Origin: Dugong dugon
Taxonomy: Eukaryota; Chordata; Mammalia; Sirenia; Dugongidae
DNA: 64,000 bases
Reading direction: 5' to 3'
Assembly: GCA_030035585.1 (NCBI GenBank)
Contig: CM057473.1
Span: forward strand, 10,280,501 to 10,344,500
This document shows, piece by piece, positions 32,620 to 44,827 of this stretch. Below the pieces are notes generated by a model. That model was not told the DNA's origin, searched no databases, and saw only the letters and a list, made by a program, of their open reading frames with translations. Made by a program: the position numbers and the translations under genes. How positions within the stretch are numbered: the stretch's first letter is position 1; each line of letters begins with the position of its first letter.

Positions 32620-33489
32620 ATGTGTAAGCAGTTTTTTGCTGAAACTTTCAGGAAATGGTTTCAAAGCTGTACAGAGCAGGGAATGGGAGGAAGGAAATCT
32701 GATATAATGCCCATGCACCACACAAGTTAGTAAATCCTCAAGCCTAGACCCTCAAAGGATATCCCTGAAGGGCTTGCCTGCCCCCCATTCCCTGGTTCTC
32801 TCTTTCCCACTTACTTCCTGAAGTCCTTTCCACTAAATCTCTTCACTTCCTGTCCCCTCTCCCTACCTGCTGAAAGACTTCACTCTGCCCTGAGAAACAA
32901 TGAAGTTCACTATCCTGGGCCACTTTTTCATGTCTTGCAAATGTCAACCTTGGACACCTGCTGAAAGCCCATGGCTGTCCCTGCCCAGCATCAGCTGGCT
33001 CTACAGATGGAAGGGTTTCTTCCTGAAGAAGTAGATAAAGAAACAACCTACTCTGGTTTCAGGGTAGGGGTGTGGTGAGAGAGGGCAGTGTGGCATACCA
33101 AGAGAAGACTTGGGCATCAGGTCCTGTGATTGGGATATGGGAGAACTCCTACCCAGGTTACGGATAATGATTTTTCTAAATTATGTGAGACAGAACATAC
33201 CTTACCAAGGGAGAAGATTAATGTCTTCTGAACACCACTCCTGCACACACCTAGAAGATATGATCAATTGTTATTCTTATTATCATCAATTATAGTCTAT
33301 TAGGAAATAATATAAACAAATTTTCTAAGAAAGCATTCACAGTATCCCTGCTCTGAATTATAACACAAGGTTTCTTCACTTTAGTTGACATGCTACAGGA
33401 AAAGCAAAGGGGATATGCATGTGGTGTGCAGAAGTGTGGTAGTTTCAAATCACTCTCCTCATGAGGTCAGAGGCATTAATACTTTTTCA
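32620..33489. other. no recognised feature
   Basis: Unique-looking, of average composition. Frames at 32843-33046 (-) and 33110-33295 (+) have no motif. Confidence 0.4.
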
Positions 33490-33697
33490 ACTGAGTGTTA
33501 GATGTCGTCGAGTCGATCCTGACTCATAACAAACCCATATGACAGAGTAGAACTACCCATCTAGTTTCCAAGGCTGTAATCTTTATGGGAGTAGATTGCC
33601 AGATCTTTCTCCCATGGAGCTGCTGGGTGGGTTTTAACCCCTGTCAACCTTTCAGTTAGCAGCTGAGCACTTAACTATTGTACCACCAGGGAGTTCT
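33490..33697 (-). mobile_element. AfroSINE, antisense, longer-bodied variant
   Basis: 'gtcgtcgagtcgatcctgac', 'ttccaaggctgtaatcttta', 'ccagatctttctcccatgg', 'agttagcagctgagcactta'. Same variant as 63040-63224. Confidence 0.9.
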
Positions 33698-33804
33698 TGT
33701 TTATTTTTTTCCATAAAGGGAGAAACAACAATTCCATGTATTTCATGCTATGTCAGAGTTGTGAAAATGTTTGCTTGTGCTTTTATGGTGTAATGGAGGC
33801 AAAG
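33698..33804. other. no recognised feature
   Basis: Short unique-looking segment. Confidence 0.4.
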
Positions 33805-33995
33805 TAGTGTCCAGAAAAGTGTGTACGTGTCAGGTCAGATGAACTGGGTTAGATACTGGTCCTGACACTTCCTAGCTATGTGATATTAGCAAATCACTTC
33901 TTCCCTCTGAGTCCCACTCTTCTTGTCTCTGTGAAGATACAGGGTCTTCACAGTAACTGACATAAGAGTATGTTCTCAATACACGTTTACCCCCC
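33805..33995 (+). mobile_element. MIR SINE
   Basis: 'ggtcctgacacttcctagct', 'atgtgatattagcaaatcac', 'cctctgagtcccactctt' and 'ttctcaatacacg' follow the MIR order. Confidence 0.65.
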
Positions 33996-34067
33996 TCCCT
34001 GCCCTCCAAGCCCTCCCTCTCCTGGCCTATACATTACTCAGAAGGCAAACGGTGCCTTTAGATCTAG

Positions 34068-36095
34068 CTGAATTTAGAGACCATCTCAAGAATAGACTGG
34101 ATGCACTGAATACTAATGACTAAAGTTCTAACAAGTTGTGAAATAACAACAAGAACATAATACATGAAGACAGCAAATGGTCATTGAAAAGAAAGAAAGA
34201 AAAGACCAAAATGGATGTCACAAGAGACTCTGGAACTCGCTCTTAAATGTAGAGTAGCTAAAGAGAACGGAAGAAATGATGAAGTAAAACAGCTGAATAA
34301 AAGATTTCAAAGGGCGGCTCTAGAAGATAAAGTCAAGAATTATAATGAAATGTGCAAAGACCTGGAGTTAGAAAACCAAAAGGGAAGAATATCCTCACCA
34401 TTTCTCAAGCTGAAAGAACTGAAGAAAAAATTCAAGCCTCAAGTTGCAATATCAAAGAATTCTATGGGCAAAACATTGAACGATGCAGGAAGCATCAAAA
34501 GAAGATAGAAGGAATACACAGTCACTGTATCAAAAAACAATTGGTTTACTTTTCACCTTTTCAGGAGGTAGAATATGATCAAGAACTGATGGTAATGAAG
34601 GAAGAAGTTCAAGCTGTACTCAAGGCATTGTTGAAAAAGAAGTCTCCAGCAATTGACAGAATACCAGTTGAGATGTTTCAACAAACGTATGCAAGACTGG
34701 AAGCACTCACTAGTCTACACCAAGAAATTTAGAAGATAACTACCTGGCCAACCAACAGGAAGAGATCTATATATGTGCCCATTTCAGAGAAAGACGATCC
34801 AGTGGAATGTGGAAATTATTGAACAATATCATTAATATTACATGCAAGTAAAATTATGCTGAAGATAATCTAAAAATGGCTGCAGAAGTATTTGACAGGG
34901 AACTACCAGAAATTCAAGCTGAATTCAGAAGGGGACGTGGAACCAGGGATATCATTGCTTATGTCGGATGGATCTTGGCTGAAAGAAGAGAACACCAGAA
35001 ATATGTTTACCTGTGTTTTACTGACTATGCAAAGACATTCACCTGTGTGGATCATAACAAACTGTGGATAACACTGCAAAGAATGAGAATTCTAGAACAC
35101 TTAATTGTGCTCCTGGGAAACCTGTACATAGACTAAGAGGCAGTCGTTCCCACAGAAGAAGGGAATACTATGTGGTTTAAAATCAGGAAAGGTGTGCATC
35201 AGGGTTGCATCCTTCACCATACTTATTCAATCTTTATGCTTAGCAAACAACCCGAGAAGCTGGACTATATGAAGAAGAACGTGACATCAGGATTGGAGGA
35301 AGACTCATTAACAACCTTCGATATGCAGATGACTCAACCCTACTTGCTGAAAGTGGAGAGGACTTGAAACACTTACTGAAGAATATCGAAGACTACAGCC
35401 TTCAGTATGGATTACACCTCAGCATAAAGTAAACAAAAATCCTCACAACTGAACCAATAAGCAGCATCATGATAAATGGAGAAAAGATTGAAGTCGTCAA
35501 GGATTTCATTTTACTCAGATCCACAATCAATGCCTATGGAAGCAGCAGTCAAGAAATCAAATGATGTAATGCATTGGGCAAATCTGCTTCAAAAGACCTC
35601 TTTCAAGTGTTAAAAGGAAAAGATGTCATTTTGAGGACTAAGGTGCGCCTCACCCAAGCCATATTTTCAGTTGCCTCCTATGCATGCAAAAGCTTGACAA
35701 TGAATAAGGAAGACCAAAGAAAAATTGATGCCTTTGCATTATGGTGTTGGGGAAGAATATTGCATATACCATGGACTGTCAGAAGAACAAACTAATCTGT
35801 CACGGAAGAAGTACAACCAGAATGCTCCTTGGAAGGGAGGATGGTGAGACTTCGTCTCACTTACTTTGGACATGTTATCCAGAGGGATCAGTCCCTGGAG
35901 AAGGACATCATGCTTGGTAAAGCAGAGGGTAATTGAAAAAGAGGAAGACCCTTAATTATATGAATTGACACAGTGACTGCAACAATGGACTCAAACACAG
36001 CAACAATTGTGAGACTAGCCCAGGACCAAGCAGTGTTTTGTTCTGTTGCTCTGTCACTACGAGTCCGAACTGACTCAACAGGACCTACCAAACAC
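34068..36095 (+). mobile_element. RTE/BovB LINE, 2.0 kb, 5' truncated
   Basis: The longest BovB here. It begins upstream of the linker between endonuclease and reverse transcriptase ('gaatttagagaccatctcaa'), runs through the RT region and ends in the usual 3' block ('aactgactcaacaggacc'). BovB elements copy their RNA at the target site and are known to have a patchy, partly horizontal distribution in vertebrates, including elephants. No clear TSD found. Confidence 0.9.
34215..35795 (+). pseudogene. decayed BovB reverse transcriptase (pol) fragment
   Basis: Frames at 34215-34508, 34876-35136, 35170-35367 and 35574-35795 carry consecutive RTE pol blocks: a lysine-rich linker; EFRRGRGTRDIIA; FTDYAKTFTCVD (the usual FD of this motif now FT); GVHQGCILHH; a YADD motif readable at 35321-35332 in another frame than its neighbours; and SASKDLFQVLKGKDV. 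Frame changes and stops (e.g. after 34732 and 35136) show that it cannot encode a working enzyme. Confidence 0.88.
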
Positions 36096-36287
36096 AATGA
36101 CATCAATTTACAGGGAACAGAAGAACATGTTAAATGACACCACAGGGATGAAATCAGCAAAATCCAGATGGCGAGACTCTCCACAGTAGAAATCTGTTTC
36201 TTAAAAACAAAATCAACAAAATAATTAAGATAGAAAGGAATCCTACAGTTTAAAAGAGATACCGTATTTAGAATGCAATGTAAATAA
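36096..36287. other. unclassified
   Basis: 'aaatgacaccacagggatga' and following sequence may be an old L1 fragment. Not assigned. Confidence 0.3.
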
Positions 36288-36458
36288 CCAAACCTGAACC
36301 GAACCTGTTGCCGTCGAGTCAATTCTAACTCATAGCGACCCTATAGGACACAGTGGAACTAACTGCCCCATAGGGTTTCCAAGGAGTAGCTGGTGGATTC
36401 AAACTGTCGAACTTTTAGTTAGCAGCCAAGCTCTTAACCACTGCGGCACCAAGGCTCC
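36288..36458 (-). mobile_element. AfroSINE, antisense
   Basis: 'acctgttgccgtcgagtcaa', 'atagcgaccctataggacac', 'ccccatagggtttccaagga', 'aagctcttaaccactgcggc'. Confidence 0.93.
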
Positions 36459-36530
36459 TATATATACACGTGTGTATTTGTTTATATAAATATACATGTA
36501 TATATATACTTATATACTATATGTATGTAT
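36459..36530. repeat. AT-rich low-complexity, TATA/CATG units
   Basis: Degenerate TA/TATG repeats next to the AfroSINE. Confidence 0.8.
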
Positions 36531-37029
36531 TTTTTAGTCTCGTTATTTAAGAAATTAACAACAAGCAAAAAAAGGAAGTGGGCTAATGGTAAGGGCACTG
36601 ATAAAACAATTAGATATTTCTTGGCTGTGTGATAATGCCAGAAGAAAACAGTAATATAAAACTGTGCATAATAAACTTTGATATATTTCACTATCCTATA
36701 AACTACTGAAGAATGAAATTCAGTCCAGGGCAATTCTATCTGGAACTGTAAGGACAGTTAATTATTAAAGTAGCAAAGACTCTTACTGTATAAGACAGCC
36801 CCTCACATGGAGTACAAGAAGTAGAGCAAGGGTACAAAATTGGATTTGTGATAAGTGCTACAAAATAAAAAGCACAAGATACAATGGGAGCATATAAAAA
36901 TATCATCTAATCTTCTCCTCGAGGGGGTGATGATGAGTGGCAGGGGGCTCATAGGGGAAGATTTCCCTGGGTCTTGCCCCTAATAGGAATGAAAAGAACA
37001 CCAGCAGTTTTTCGTTTTTATGAACAACT
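36531..37029. other. no recognised feature
   Basis: AT-rich, unique-looking. Confidence 0.4.
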
Positions 37030-37430
37030 AAAAGATGCCAGTAGAATGTAGAGGGTAAGAACGTGGTCTTCACTTGAAGTCAGGCACCCTGGTATTAAAT
37101 CCCAGTTTTGCCACTTCCTATCCATGTCACGGAAACCCTCGTGGCATAGCGGTTAAAAGCTACGTTGGTTAACCGAAAGGTGAGCAGTTCGGATCCACCA
37201 GGGGCTCCTTGGAAACTCTATGGGGGCAGTTCAACTCTGTCCTATAGGGTCGCTAGGAGTCAGAATCGACTCGACGGCAACGGGTTTGGTTTGGTTTTTG
37301 GTATCTATGTCACCTTCAATGTCCTCATTGTTTAAGCTATAAAACAATGATGCCTTCTCTGAGGATTGTATTAAGAATTTAATAAAATAATCTATAGCAA
37401 GTGCTCAAAAAGCATTACCCATTATTAACA
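37030..37430 (+). mobile_element. MIR SINE split by an AfroSINE
   Basis: Before: 'accctggtattaaatcccag' and 'tttgccacttcctatccatg'. After: 'accttcaatgtcctcattg', 'ctctgaggattgtattaaga' and 'agcaagtgctcaaaaagc'. Order as in MIR. Confidence 0.7.
37131..37301 (+). mobile_element. AfroSINE with 12-bp TSD, little diverged
   Basis: 'ccctcgtggcatagcggtta', 'gtgagcagttcggatccacc', 'cctatagggtcgctaggagt', 'cagaatcgactcgacggcaa', tail 'gggtttggtttggttttt'. TSD 'tatccatgtcac' (37119-37130) and 'tatctatgtcac' (37302-37313). CpGs are well kept, so this is one of the youngest copies. Confidence 0.95.
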
Positions 37431-38491
37431 CAAGAGAAAGAAGATGGGAACTTGGACCAGTTTGCGAAATTCCAGACCATAAACTTAACTTCTCTCAAAG
37501 GTTTGATCTGATGATAAAAGAAAAAGCACATTTCCTTTCTATTAACTATTCCTTTCATGAAAAAAACCAATAATTAACTTTTGAATTTCTGTACTATTAT
37601 AATCAATTTTTCAAAATAAAAGTAGTCAATTTCCAAATGGATGATTAATGTCAAATATTCCCATGTTAGAAGATTAGTAACACTTGGAAAGAATCTATTT
37701 ATGTTCATATGTTATGTTCATTGCTCATTCACAAGACTATCAATTTGTCTAAAGAGCGTTAATAGCATGAAGGTATTCAACCATAGCAGCATTCTCCCAG
37801 CTTGCTGGGCTCTGTCATGTCCACAGCCATGAAGATTACAGCTTGGTTAAGTTAGGAATTAGCCTGCATTTCATGACTCCTACCTAAATATCTCATTTTA
37901 TAACATTCCAACAAATTCAATGATTTCTATAAATCCACAGTTTTCACTTACCCTGCCTTCAATGCCACTGTAAAAAAAACTCAAAGCCTATAGCTCTTTG
38001 TCTACAATTTTCACTGCTGTGTGCTTCATGACAAGATAAAGAAGTATGTGTTTCTCTTGTTTCTTAAAAATGTTTGACAAATGTTAAACTGCTCCTCTAA
38101 TAGCTTGTGGTAGTTAGGTTTCAAGTCCTGTTTCCTTATTTTTGTTTTCCATGTATACTAAGTTTCAGTGTCGGTCTATTGACATGTATCTAAAAATGGA
38201 AAGAACAGATGAACTGTGATAGTCTCCACTGTCCACCAGCCTTCACTGTACAGCAAACCACAGACCACAGAGGCTCCTACCCTGGATGGGAAGACGGTGG
38301 ACTTCCAGGGCCTAACTGCCTCAGAATTGATAATTGTGTGACTTCAGTAAATCCTTCACTGATGATGGGATTTTGGTCCTATCATCTGCAAAACAAAGGA
38401 GGTGGCCAAGATTGGGAGTCACTAATTGGAAGTCTCTGGACTGGGTTTCATTGCATGCCAAATCCAGTTCAGTGTTTTTTCAGCCAGTAAA
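37431..38491. other. no recognised feature
   Basis: Unique-looking. The 93-codon frame at 38209-38490 has no recognisable motif. Confidence 0.4.
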
Positions 38492-38525
38492 TATAGACAG
38501 ATAGATAGAGATCGATAGATCGATC
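38492..38525. repeat. (GATA)/(CGAT) microsatellite
   Basis: Short imperfect run of agata and tcgat units. Confidence 0.8.
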
Positions 38526-39122
38526 TTCAGGAAGTGAATTCACTTTCTAGCACACCACAGGCCCTATGCTTCCTTTAATCTTTTTTTTAATTACTATTTG
38601 AGAACAGTTTGAGATGCTCTACATTTTTAGAAAAGTTTGAGATTTACAGGAAAATTGAGTAGACAGTACAAAGGTTTCACGTATATTCCTTACTTACACA
38701 CACACATACAGTTTCCCCTATTATTAACCTGTAACATTAGTATGGTACACTTGTTCCAATTAATAAACCTATATGGATTCATTATTTACTAAAGTTCATA
38801 GTTTATTCAAATATCCTTAATTGTTACCTAATGCCCTTTTTCTGTTCCAAGATCCTATCCAAGATATCACACTACATGTAGTTGTCATGTCTCCTTAGCC
38901 TCATCTTAGCTGTAACAATTTCTCAGACTTTCCTTGTTTTTGATAACATTGATAGTTTTAACAGGTATCTTGTAGGATGCACCTCGATTGGAATTGGTCT
39001 GATGTTTTCCTCATAAATTGAAATTATGGAGACTTTGGATGGAGATAACAGAAGTGCCACTCTCATTTTATCATATCAAAGTACGTATTATCAACATGAT
39101 TTATGAGTGTTTATATTGACCT

Positions 39123-39292
39123 CAGGGCCCTGGTGGCACCGTGGTTAAGAGCTCAGGCTGCTAACCAAAAGGTCAGCAGTTCAAATCCACCAGCCATGCC
39201 TTGGAAACCCTATGGGGGCAGTTCTACTCTGTCCTAAAGGGCCCCTATGAGTCAGAATCGACTCAACGGCAACAGGTTTTTGTTTTTTTTTA
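39123..39292 (+). mobile_element. AfroSINE in old L1
   Basis: 'gggccctggtggcaccgtgg', 'aaggtcagcagttcaaatcc', 'ggaaaccctatgggggcagt', 'cagaatcgactcaacggcaa'. TSD 'atattgacct' (39113-39122) and 'atattgatct' (39293-39302). Confidence 0.95.
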
Positions 39293-39636
39293 ATATTGAT
39301 CTTGGTCACCTGGCTGAAGTAGTGTTTGCCAGGTTTCTCCACTATAAAGTTACTTTTTCCCCCTTTCCATATGGTACACTTGGAAGAGCTCACACTTAAG
39401 GAGTCGGAGGTTATGCTCCCCTCCTTGAGAGTGAAATATCTACATAAATTATTTGAAATTCTTCTGCATGGGAGATTTGTCCCTTCTCTTTCATCCATGT
39501 ATTTATTGCATCATTTATTTATATCACTAGGAACTCGTGGATATCTATTTCATACTTTACATTATAATCCAGTACTGTTTTATTTTTTGCCCCAGTTGTT
39601 CCAGCCTTGGTTATAGGGAGCTCCACAGTTAGCTCC

Positions 39637-39846
39637 AAGGAGCCCTGGTGGTGCAACAGTTAAGTGTTCTGCTGCTAACTGAAATGTTGGCAGTTCAAAC
39701 CCACCCAGCGGCTCCGCAGGAAAAAGACCTGGCAATCTGCTCCCACAAAGATTACAGCCTAGAAAACTGTATGTATGAGCCAGTTCTACTCTGTCACATG
39801 GGGTTGCTATGAATCAAAATCAACTTGGTGGCACCCAATGACAACA
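39637..39846 (+). mobile_element. AfroSINE (longer-bodied variant) in old L1
   Basis: 'ggagccctggtggtgcaaca', 'ggcaatctgctcccacaaag', 'tatgaatcaaaatcaacttg', (aac)n tail. TSD 'acagttagctcc' (39625-39636) and 'acagttggctcc' (39847-39858). Confidence 0.95.
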
Positions 39847-40080
39847 ACAGTTGGCTCCTGTGTTACTCCGACTTACTCCCATCAATATAACAATTTTTAT
39901 TTTTTTGGAGTACTTCCTTTCTGGCACTACAAGATCCTCCAGATTCACCTTGCATTTTTCCCACCCCTGACCCAGAATCAGCCATTTCTCCAAGAGCCCT
40001 GGTCTCTTCTATTGGAGAATGGTATTAGAAACCAAGTTCTGAGCACAAGCTGTGCTTGTGCTAGACAGTGTTGTTTCTTC

Positions 40081-40451
40081 TTGGTCCTCTCAGTTGACAG
40101 AGCCTCCCTTTAATCTTCCACCTCATCCAAATTACATATTTGGTTACTAATCTGATCACGTTGAAGACATGTGAGTTTTCCTGACTCAAGATCTAAATTA
40201 CCTCTAAGTTTTCTTCCTACTCTAATATCCTTTTTAGGATTCCATTGGTCAAGGAAAGGATAGTCAATTATGGCTCTAAATCAAAATGAATGATGATGGG
40301 GAAATTTCAAGAAAAGCATTTTATAGACTCTGTCTAATCAGGCACATACTCTTATGGGTTTATCTTTTGCAATGACACTGATAGATCTCTCTTCTTTTAT
40401 TTACATTCTTACCCTAGTCTAGATCTATCTCATATCCACAGAACTTCCTAA
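40081..40451. other. no recognised feature
   Basis: Unique-looking. Confidence 0.4.
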
Positions 40452-40650
40452 CACAGGGATTCACAACCTCAAGCACTACTGACATTGCAGACTGAATCAT
40501 TCATTGTTGTGAGGGGCTGTCCTGTGCAGTGTTGGATGTGCATCCCTGATCTCTGCCCAATAGATTCCAGTTGTACCCGCCCCAAAAAATGTCTCCAGAC
40601 TTTGCCAAATGACTTCTGGGAGAGGGAGGCAGGGCAAAATCATCCATTAG
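40452..40650 (+). mobile_element. MER20-like hAT relic
   Basis: 'gggattcacaacctcaagca', 'gaggggctgtcctgtgcagt', 'gcatccctgatctctgccca', 'aaatgtctccagactttgcc' follow MER20, a non-autonomous hAT-Charlie element of placental mammals. Confidence 0.85.
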
Positions 40651-41664
40651 CTGCTGCCTTTATGAAAAGTTACATTTTCAGAACCTGCTACCAAATCCTC
40701 CTGATACCGCAGTCCACCTACCTACCTGGACAGACATGTTCCCTGACAATGGAGCCTGCCCCACAGTGAGTACTATACAAAACTAGTCCCAACTGTCTGC
40801 CCTGCCTCTATGATCTCAAAATTCTGGTTTTCCTACACTACCTTTGCCAACCAATGAGCTCTGGCTGTGAAGAGCTCATTGCCTCTACCTTCTGATATTT
40901 GTCATATCTAACCTTGTGGTATTATCTCTTCCCATGTATGCTTCAATCTCAACATCTAACCTGCAAATTCTTCAAAGTCATTGACTATAATTTGAGCTTC
41001 TCTTTTTCTAAAGATGGCCACAATACATAATTGTTGGTTCACCTTTTTTTTTTTTTTTTTGGTCAGCTCTACATTAATGAATCTCAGTACATCAAAAGAG
41101 TTTTTGGGAAAAAAAATCAATTATAATTGGGAGCAAGAGCAAAGCAAGTTTAAGTTATCTTCTTTGCCAAGTTAACAATATTACTTTAAAGGAGTAATAA
41201 GCTTTTATAGCTTTGGCTTCCTATTCAAAGATTTATAAAGAACATCTGGGGAGTGACTGTTTTTTCCCCAAAATGATTTTTGAGCTCTCCTGCAACCTTT
41301 ACTCTTGATAGTGGCAGAGACTTTACGTAACTGTGAGACTTGTGGAACAAAAACTTAAATAAACATGGGGGAAAAATTACCTTTTTATGTTACCTCTTTT
41401 TACTCCAGCCTACTGCATTTCAGTGATGTCATTTCTATAGACAGTGGACATCTTTTCTGGTATTCCGAGTCAGCACCTGTACCTGCTTCTGGCAACAGCT
41501 CCTCCGACCTTCTTCAGAGAAATACTCCTTACCTGCTCAAGACATGATTATGGAGGGGCTGAAATCTCAGTGCTCTATTTTTGGCCATATAGGATGGACA
41601 TATGGGTGTGACCAATCAGCCTCTGGGATTGGAGAGAATTCCCTTCCCTCGTTGTTGCTAATTA
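40651..41664. other. no recognised feature
   Basis: Unique-looking. T run at 41046-41060. The 60-codon frame at 41365-41547 has no motif. Confidence 0.4.
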
Positions 41665-41831
41665 ACAACAACAATAAAGAAAAAAAAAACCTCATTGCCA
41701 TTGAGTCAATTCCAACTCATAACGAGCCAGCAGAACCACTCCATAGGATTCCAAGGAGCAGCTGGTGGATTCGAACTGCCGACTTTTTGGTTAGCAGCAG
41801 TAGCTCTTAACCACGGTGCCAGGAGATCTCC
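41665..41831 (-). mobile_element. AfroSINE, antisense, 12-bp perfect TSD
   Basis: 'cattgccattgagtcaattc', 'actccataggattccaagga', 'cagctggtggattcgaactg', 'tttggttagcagcagtagct'. Flanked by 'tgttgctaatta' at 41653-41664 and 41832-41843. Confidence 0.95.
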
Positions 41832-41843
41832 TGTTGCTAATTA

Positions 41844-42378
41844 GGGGAATATAAACCTAGCACTGCAACTGACTTCCTCTTACTTTCAATGGTTGGAAAG
41901 AACAGAGCTAAGACAGAGAAGCAGAGATGGTTGCAATTATACCCCCAGTTCTAATCCTGTCCCATATTTAGTGACCCATCACAATGTCTGTAGTGGATTA
42001 TGCTGTTGTTCACAATTCTTGTGGCCCTCCCTGTAAGAAGACTATGCATCCCTCCTGTAGTCATGGCACTTGCCGTACCTCCCTGTGGGAACACCCATTC
42101 CTGTTGACCGCTGACATCGAGCCTGGTGGTATCACTTGCTTTAACTGACAGAATATGAGCAGAAGTAATGTACGTTTTGTCCAAGCAGAAACTGTTAGTG
42201 CCACCACCTGGTTCTATGATTATTTATTTCCTCTTCCACAAGACTGAGGTAGGGGCTGCACCTTCAGCCTGGGTCCCAGAGTGAGAAGAGACTTGGATGT
42301 GGAGCAGAGCAATAACCATTAACATGAACAAGAAGTAGACCTTTGTTATTATAAAGCAAAACTCCTTCTCATACGTCA
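41844..42378 (+). mobile_element. ancient LTR (tentative)
   Basis: 'gtagtggattatgctgttgt', 'cttgtggccctccctgtaag', 'ttcagcctgggtcccagagt' and 'gaagtagacctttgttatta' resemble a common old mammalian LTR. A matching end may lie at 43745-43790 ('gttactgcagcataatctat'), beyond later insertions. Confidence 0.45.
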
Positions 42379-42430
42379 GTCTTCTCTCTCCTCTCCTTTC
42401 TCTCTCTCCTCTTCTCTCTCTCTCACTGAA
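42379..42430. repeat. polypyrimidine (CT)n tract
   Basis: About 50 bases of TCTC/TCCTCT units. Confidence 0.88.
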
Positions 42431-42776
42431 GATGGTTCCACTAGATTTCTATCCCTATAATCAGAAACATTCTTACTAATTATTCCATGACTAATACAAG
42501 TCTTTATTCCATGACTAATATATACAGTTTAGCAACAAATTTACAAAGCAAATTACAAAAGTCAACACGTGTGAACAAGTGAACACTACACTAGTCTATC
42601 CCGGAAACGGTTATTTCAATGTCTAATAAGAAATTATTTTCAACATTAAACATATGTTCAGAGATGCTAAACAAGTTTTCACAGTAACACTCATTTGTTC
42701 TCATGCTCATATTTACATTATAGCTAGTTTTGTTTTAAGCCTCTTACCAAATACAGTAATTGCAATTTCAGCTTCA
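42431..42776. other. no recognised feature
   Basis: AT-rich, unique-looking. Confidence 0.4.
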
Positions 42777-42857
42777 ATTTTTTATTTTATTTTATTGTGC
42801 TTTAGGTGAAAGTTTACAGCTCAAGTTAATTTCTCATTCAAAAATTTATACACATCC
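42777..42857 (-). mobile_element. very short L1 3' end, antisense
   Basis: T-rich tail, then 'gtgctttaggtgaaagttta' and 'caagttaatttctcattcaa'. Only ~80 bp, identical over long stretches to 29540-29600. Confidence 0.88.
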
Positions 42858-43083
42858 TTTCATTCTTTTAGTGCGTTTTCACTATAAATGTTTCTTTTTA
42901 CAATTTAATAAGTTTAATTGGCTCTTAGGAATTGTCTAATTTACTTCAGATATTCAATATTAGTTATGTTTTCTGCTAAAATTGAAACATGCATTAACAT
43001 TTTTCATATAGGTTTAGGTGAAATGATGGACCTTCTCTATTTCCATTAGCTAATGTGTTACAGTCTACTACAGCTTATCCTTT
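42858..43083. other. no recognised feature
   Basis: AT-rich, unique-looking. Confidence 0.4.
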
Positions 43084-43249
43084 CCAAAAACCAAACCCGC
43101 TGCCATCGAGCTGAATTTGACTCATAGCGACCCCATAGGACAGAGTAGAATTGCCCCACAGGGTTTCCAAGGAGCACCTGGTGGATTCGAACTGCTGGCT
43201 TTTTGGTTAGCAGCTGTAGCTCTTAACCACTATGCCAGGAGGGTTTCCC
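43084..43249 (-). mobile_element. AfroSINE, antisense
   Basis: 'ccgctgccatcgagctgaat', 'atagcgaccccataggacag', 'ttccaaggagcacctggtgg', 'tttttggttagcagctgtag'. Confidence 0.93.
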
Positions 43250-43315
43250 TGTAAACACAAGAAGACCATATTTCCCAACAACTTGACAGTCAGGGCTACA
43301 TGCCTAGTCATAGCC

Positions 43316-43532
43316 TAGCAGTTCTCAACCAGGAGCAATTTTGCCTCCCCCTCCAGGGGACATTTAACAACGTCTTGAGACATACTGGGTCATCACAGCT
43401 GACGGGGGTGCAACTGGCATCTAGTGGCATCCAGGGATGCTGTCACACGTTCTACACTGCACAGAAAAGCCCTCTAACAAACAACAACATTTTAGCCCAA
43501 CGTGTCAATACAGCCAAGGTCGAGAAACCCTG
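43316..43532 (-). mobile_element. MER20-like hAT relic, antisense
   Basis: 'agcagttctcaaccaggagc', 'tccaggggacatttaacaac', 'tggcatctagtggcatccag' and the terminal 'aaggtcgagaaaccctg'. Both termini are still recognisable. Confidence 0.85.
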
Positions 43533-44652
43533 TTCTTGCCAATGAACTGTAAGTGAAAGTAACAGAGTCACTTGCAGGTTGAGGCTTTAAACAGCCTATC
43601 TGCTCTTTCAAAGGCAACTGTGGAAGCCATGCGTTGACATGGAAGTACCACAAGATGCAAGTGGCCCAGGTTTCTGAGTTATCAGAAGCTACCCTGGAGA
43701 GCTGCTTTCGCCCTGACAGACTTTGTGTTATCAATACATAAATCTCAGTGCGAATTTGTTACTGCAGCATAATCTATCCTATCCTTACCCATACAGCCAG
43801 ATTTTCAGATTTTCACTTGTGTGCATGTAAATGCACTACATTTGTAAAATGCTGGCTCATATGATATGTACAGCACCAAATAACTTTCAAACATAACTTA
43901 TTTTTCAGGCAGAAGGCTTTTCAGATCCCAATCATTGGTATATGCTGAAGACAGAAATGGCATTATTTAAGCAAAAAGAGAATTTGGAGAATGTATTTTA
44001 AAGATCAGGTGGCAGTACACTCTGTAACCTTCAGGACACAGATCACAATTGTACGTGTGTGGGAATGGGGATGGCCCAGGTGTGGAACTGAGAACCTATA
44101 ACTTCAGGAAGGTGTAGAATGTTTTTATCCAAAAGTCATAAGAATGTGAAATAAGAGGTTTTAAAATGATTTCTTTTTTCCCCAGCAGAGCAGATATGCT
44201 ATATTTCACAGCTGCCTAACTATAGCAAGTGATGTATGTTCATAACATAACTGATGATGGCTCAGAAAGATAATCTAATAAAATCCATTTAAAAAAAAAA
44301 CCAAGAATAAAACCCGAGGAAAATGCCTCCCAGTTAATCACCCTAATCACTCCTCCTGTGTGCCGAGAAGACCTCTCATTTAAACCCAGTCTTACTATAG
44401 GTTGTTTGAATTAGCCCAGAGCAGTGCTGTAAGGCTGAGGCATCAATTTTTTTTTTTAAAGCAGAGTTTCATTTTTTTCTGCTTTCCACTTTTTCGCTTC
44501 TCATTTAAAGTCATAATAATAGCGTGTAAAGCTTTCAAGTCATGCTTCAAAGTCTTTCATAACCATCTTATTATAGGACATAATGTTGTTTTTAAAAGGA
44601 ACGAAAAAGAAATAGGAAATGTGAGTCCTACCTTGATGACGCCAGTGCACAA
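43533..44652. other. mostly unique-looking
   Basis: 43745-43790 may be the end of the old LTR listed at 41844. Nothing else recognised. Confidence 0.4.
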
Positions 44653-44827
44653 TACAGGCAGTCCCCGGGTTATGAACGAGATCCTTTCCTATGTCTGTCT
44701 TTAAGTTGAATTTGTAGGTAAGTCAGAACAAGTACATAGGGTTCTTATTTAGCATCAGTTAGTCAAATGTTTGTCTTAGTGTATAGTATATATTTACCTT
44801 TCTATGCATATAAAACACTTAAGAAAC

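Larger units (their letters stand above)
38580..40080 (-). mobile_element. old L1 (L1M-type) 3' UTR, antisense, carrying two AfroSINEs
   Basis: T-rich start, then 'acaggaaaattgagtagaca', 'cagtttcccctattattaac', 'gtctgatgttttcctcataa', 'gccaggtttctccactataa', 'gttggctcctgtgttactcc' and 'gcaccatttctccaagagcc'-like words: the placental-wide L1M 3' region. SINEs at 39123 and 39637 interrupt it. Confidence 0.82.
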
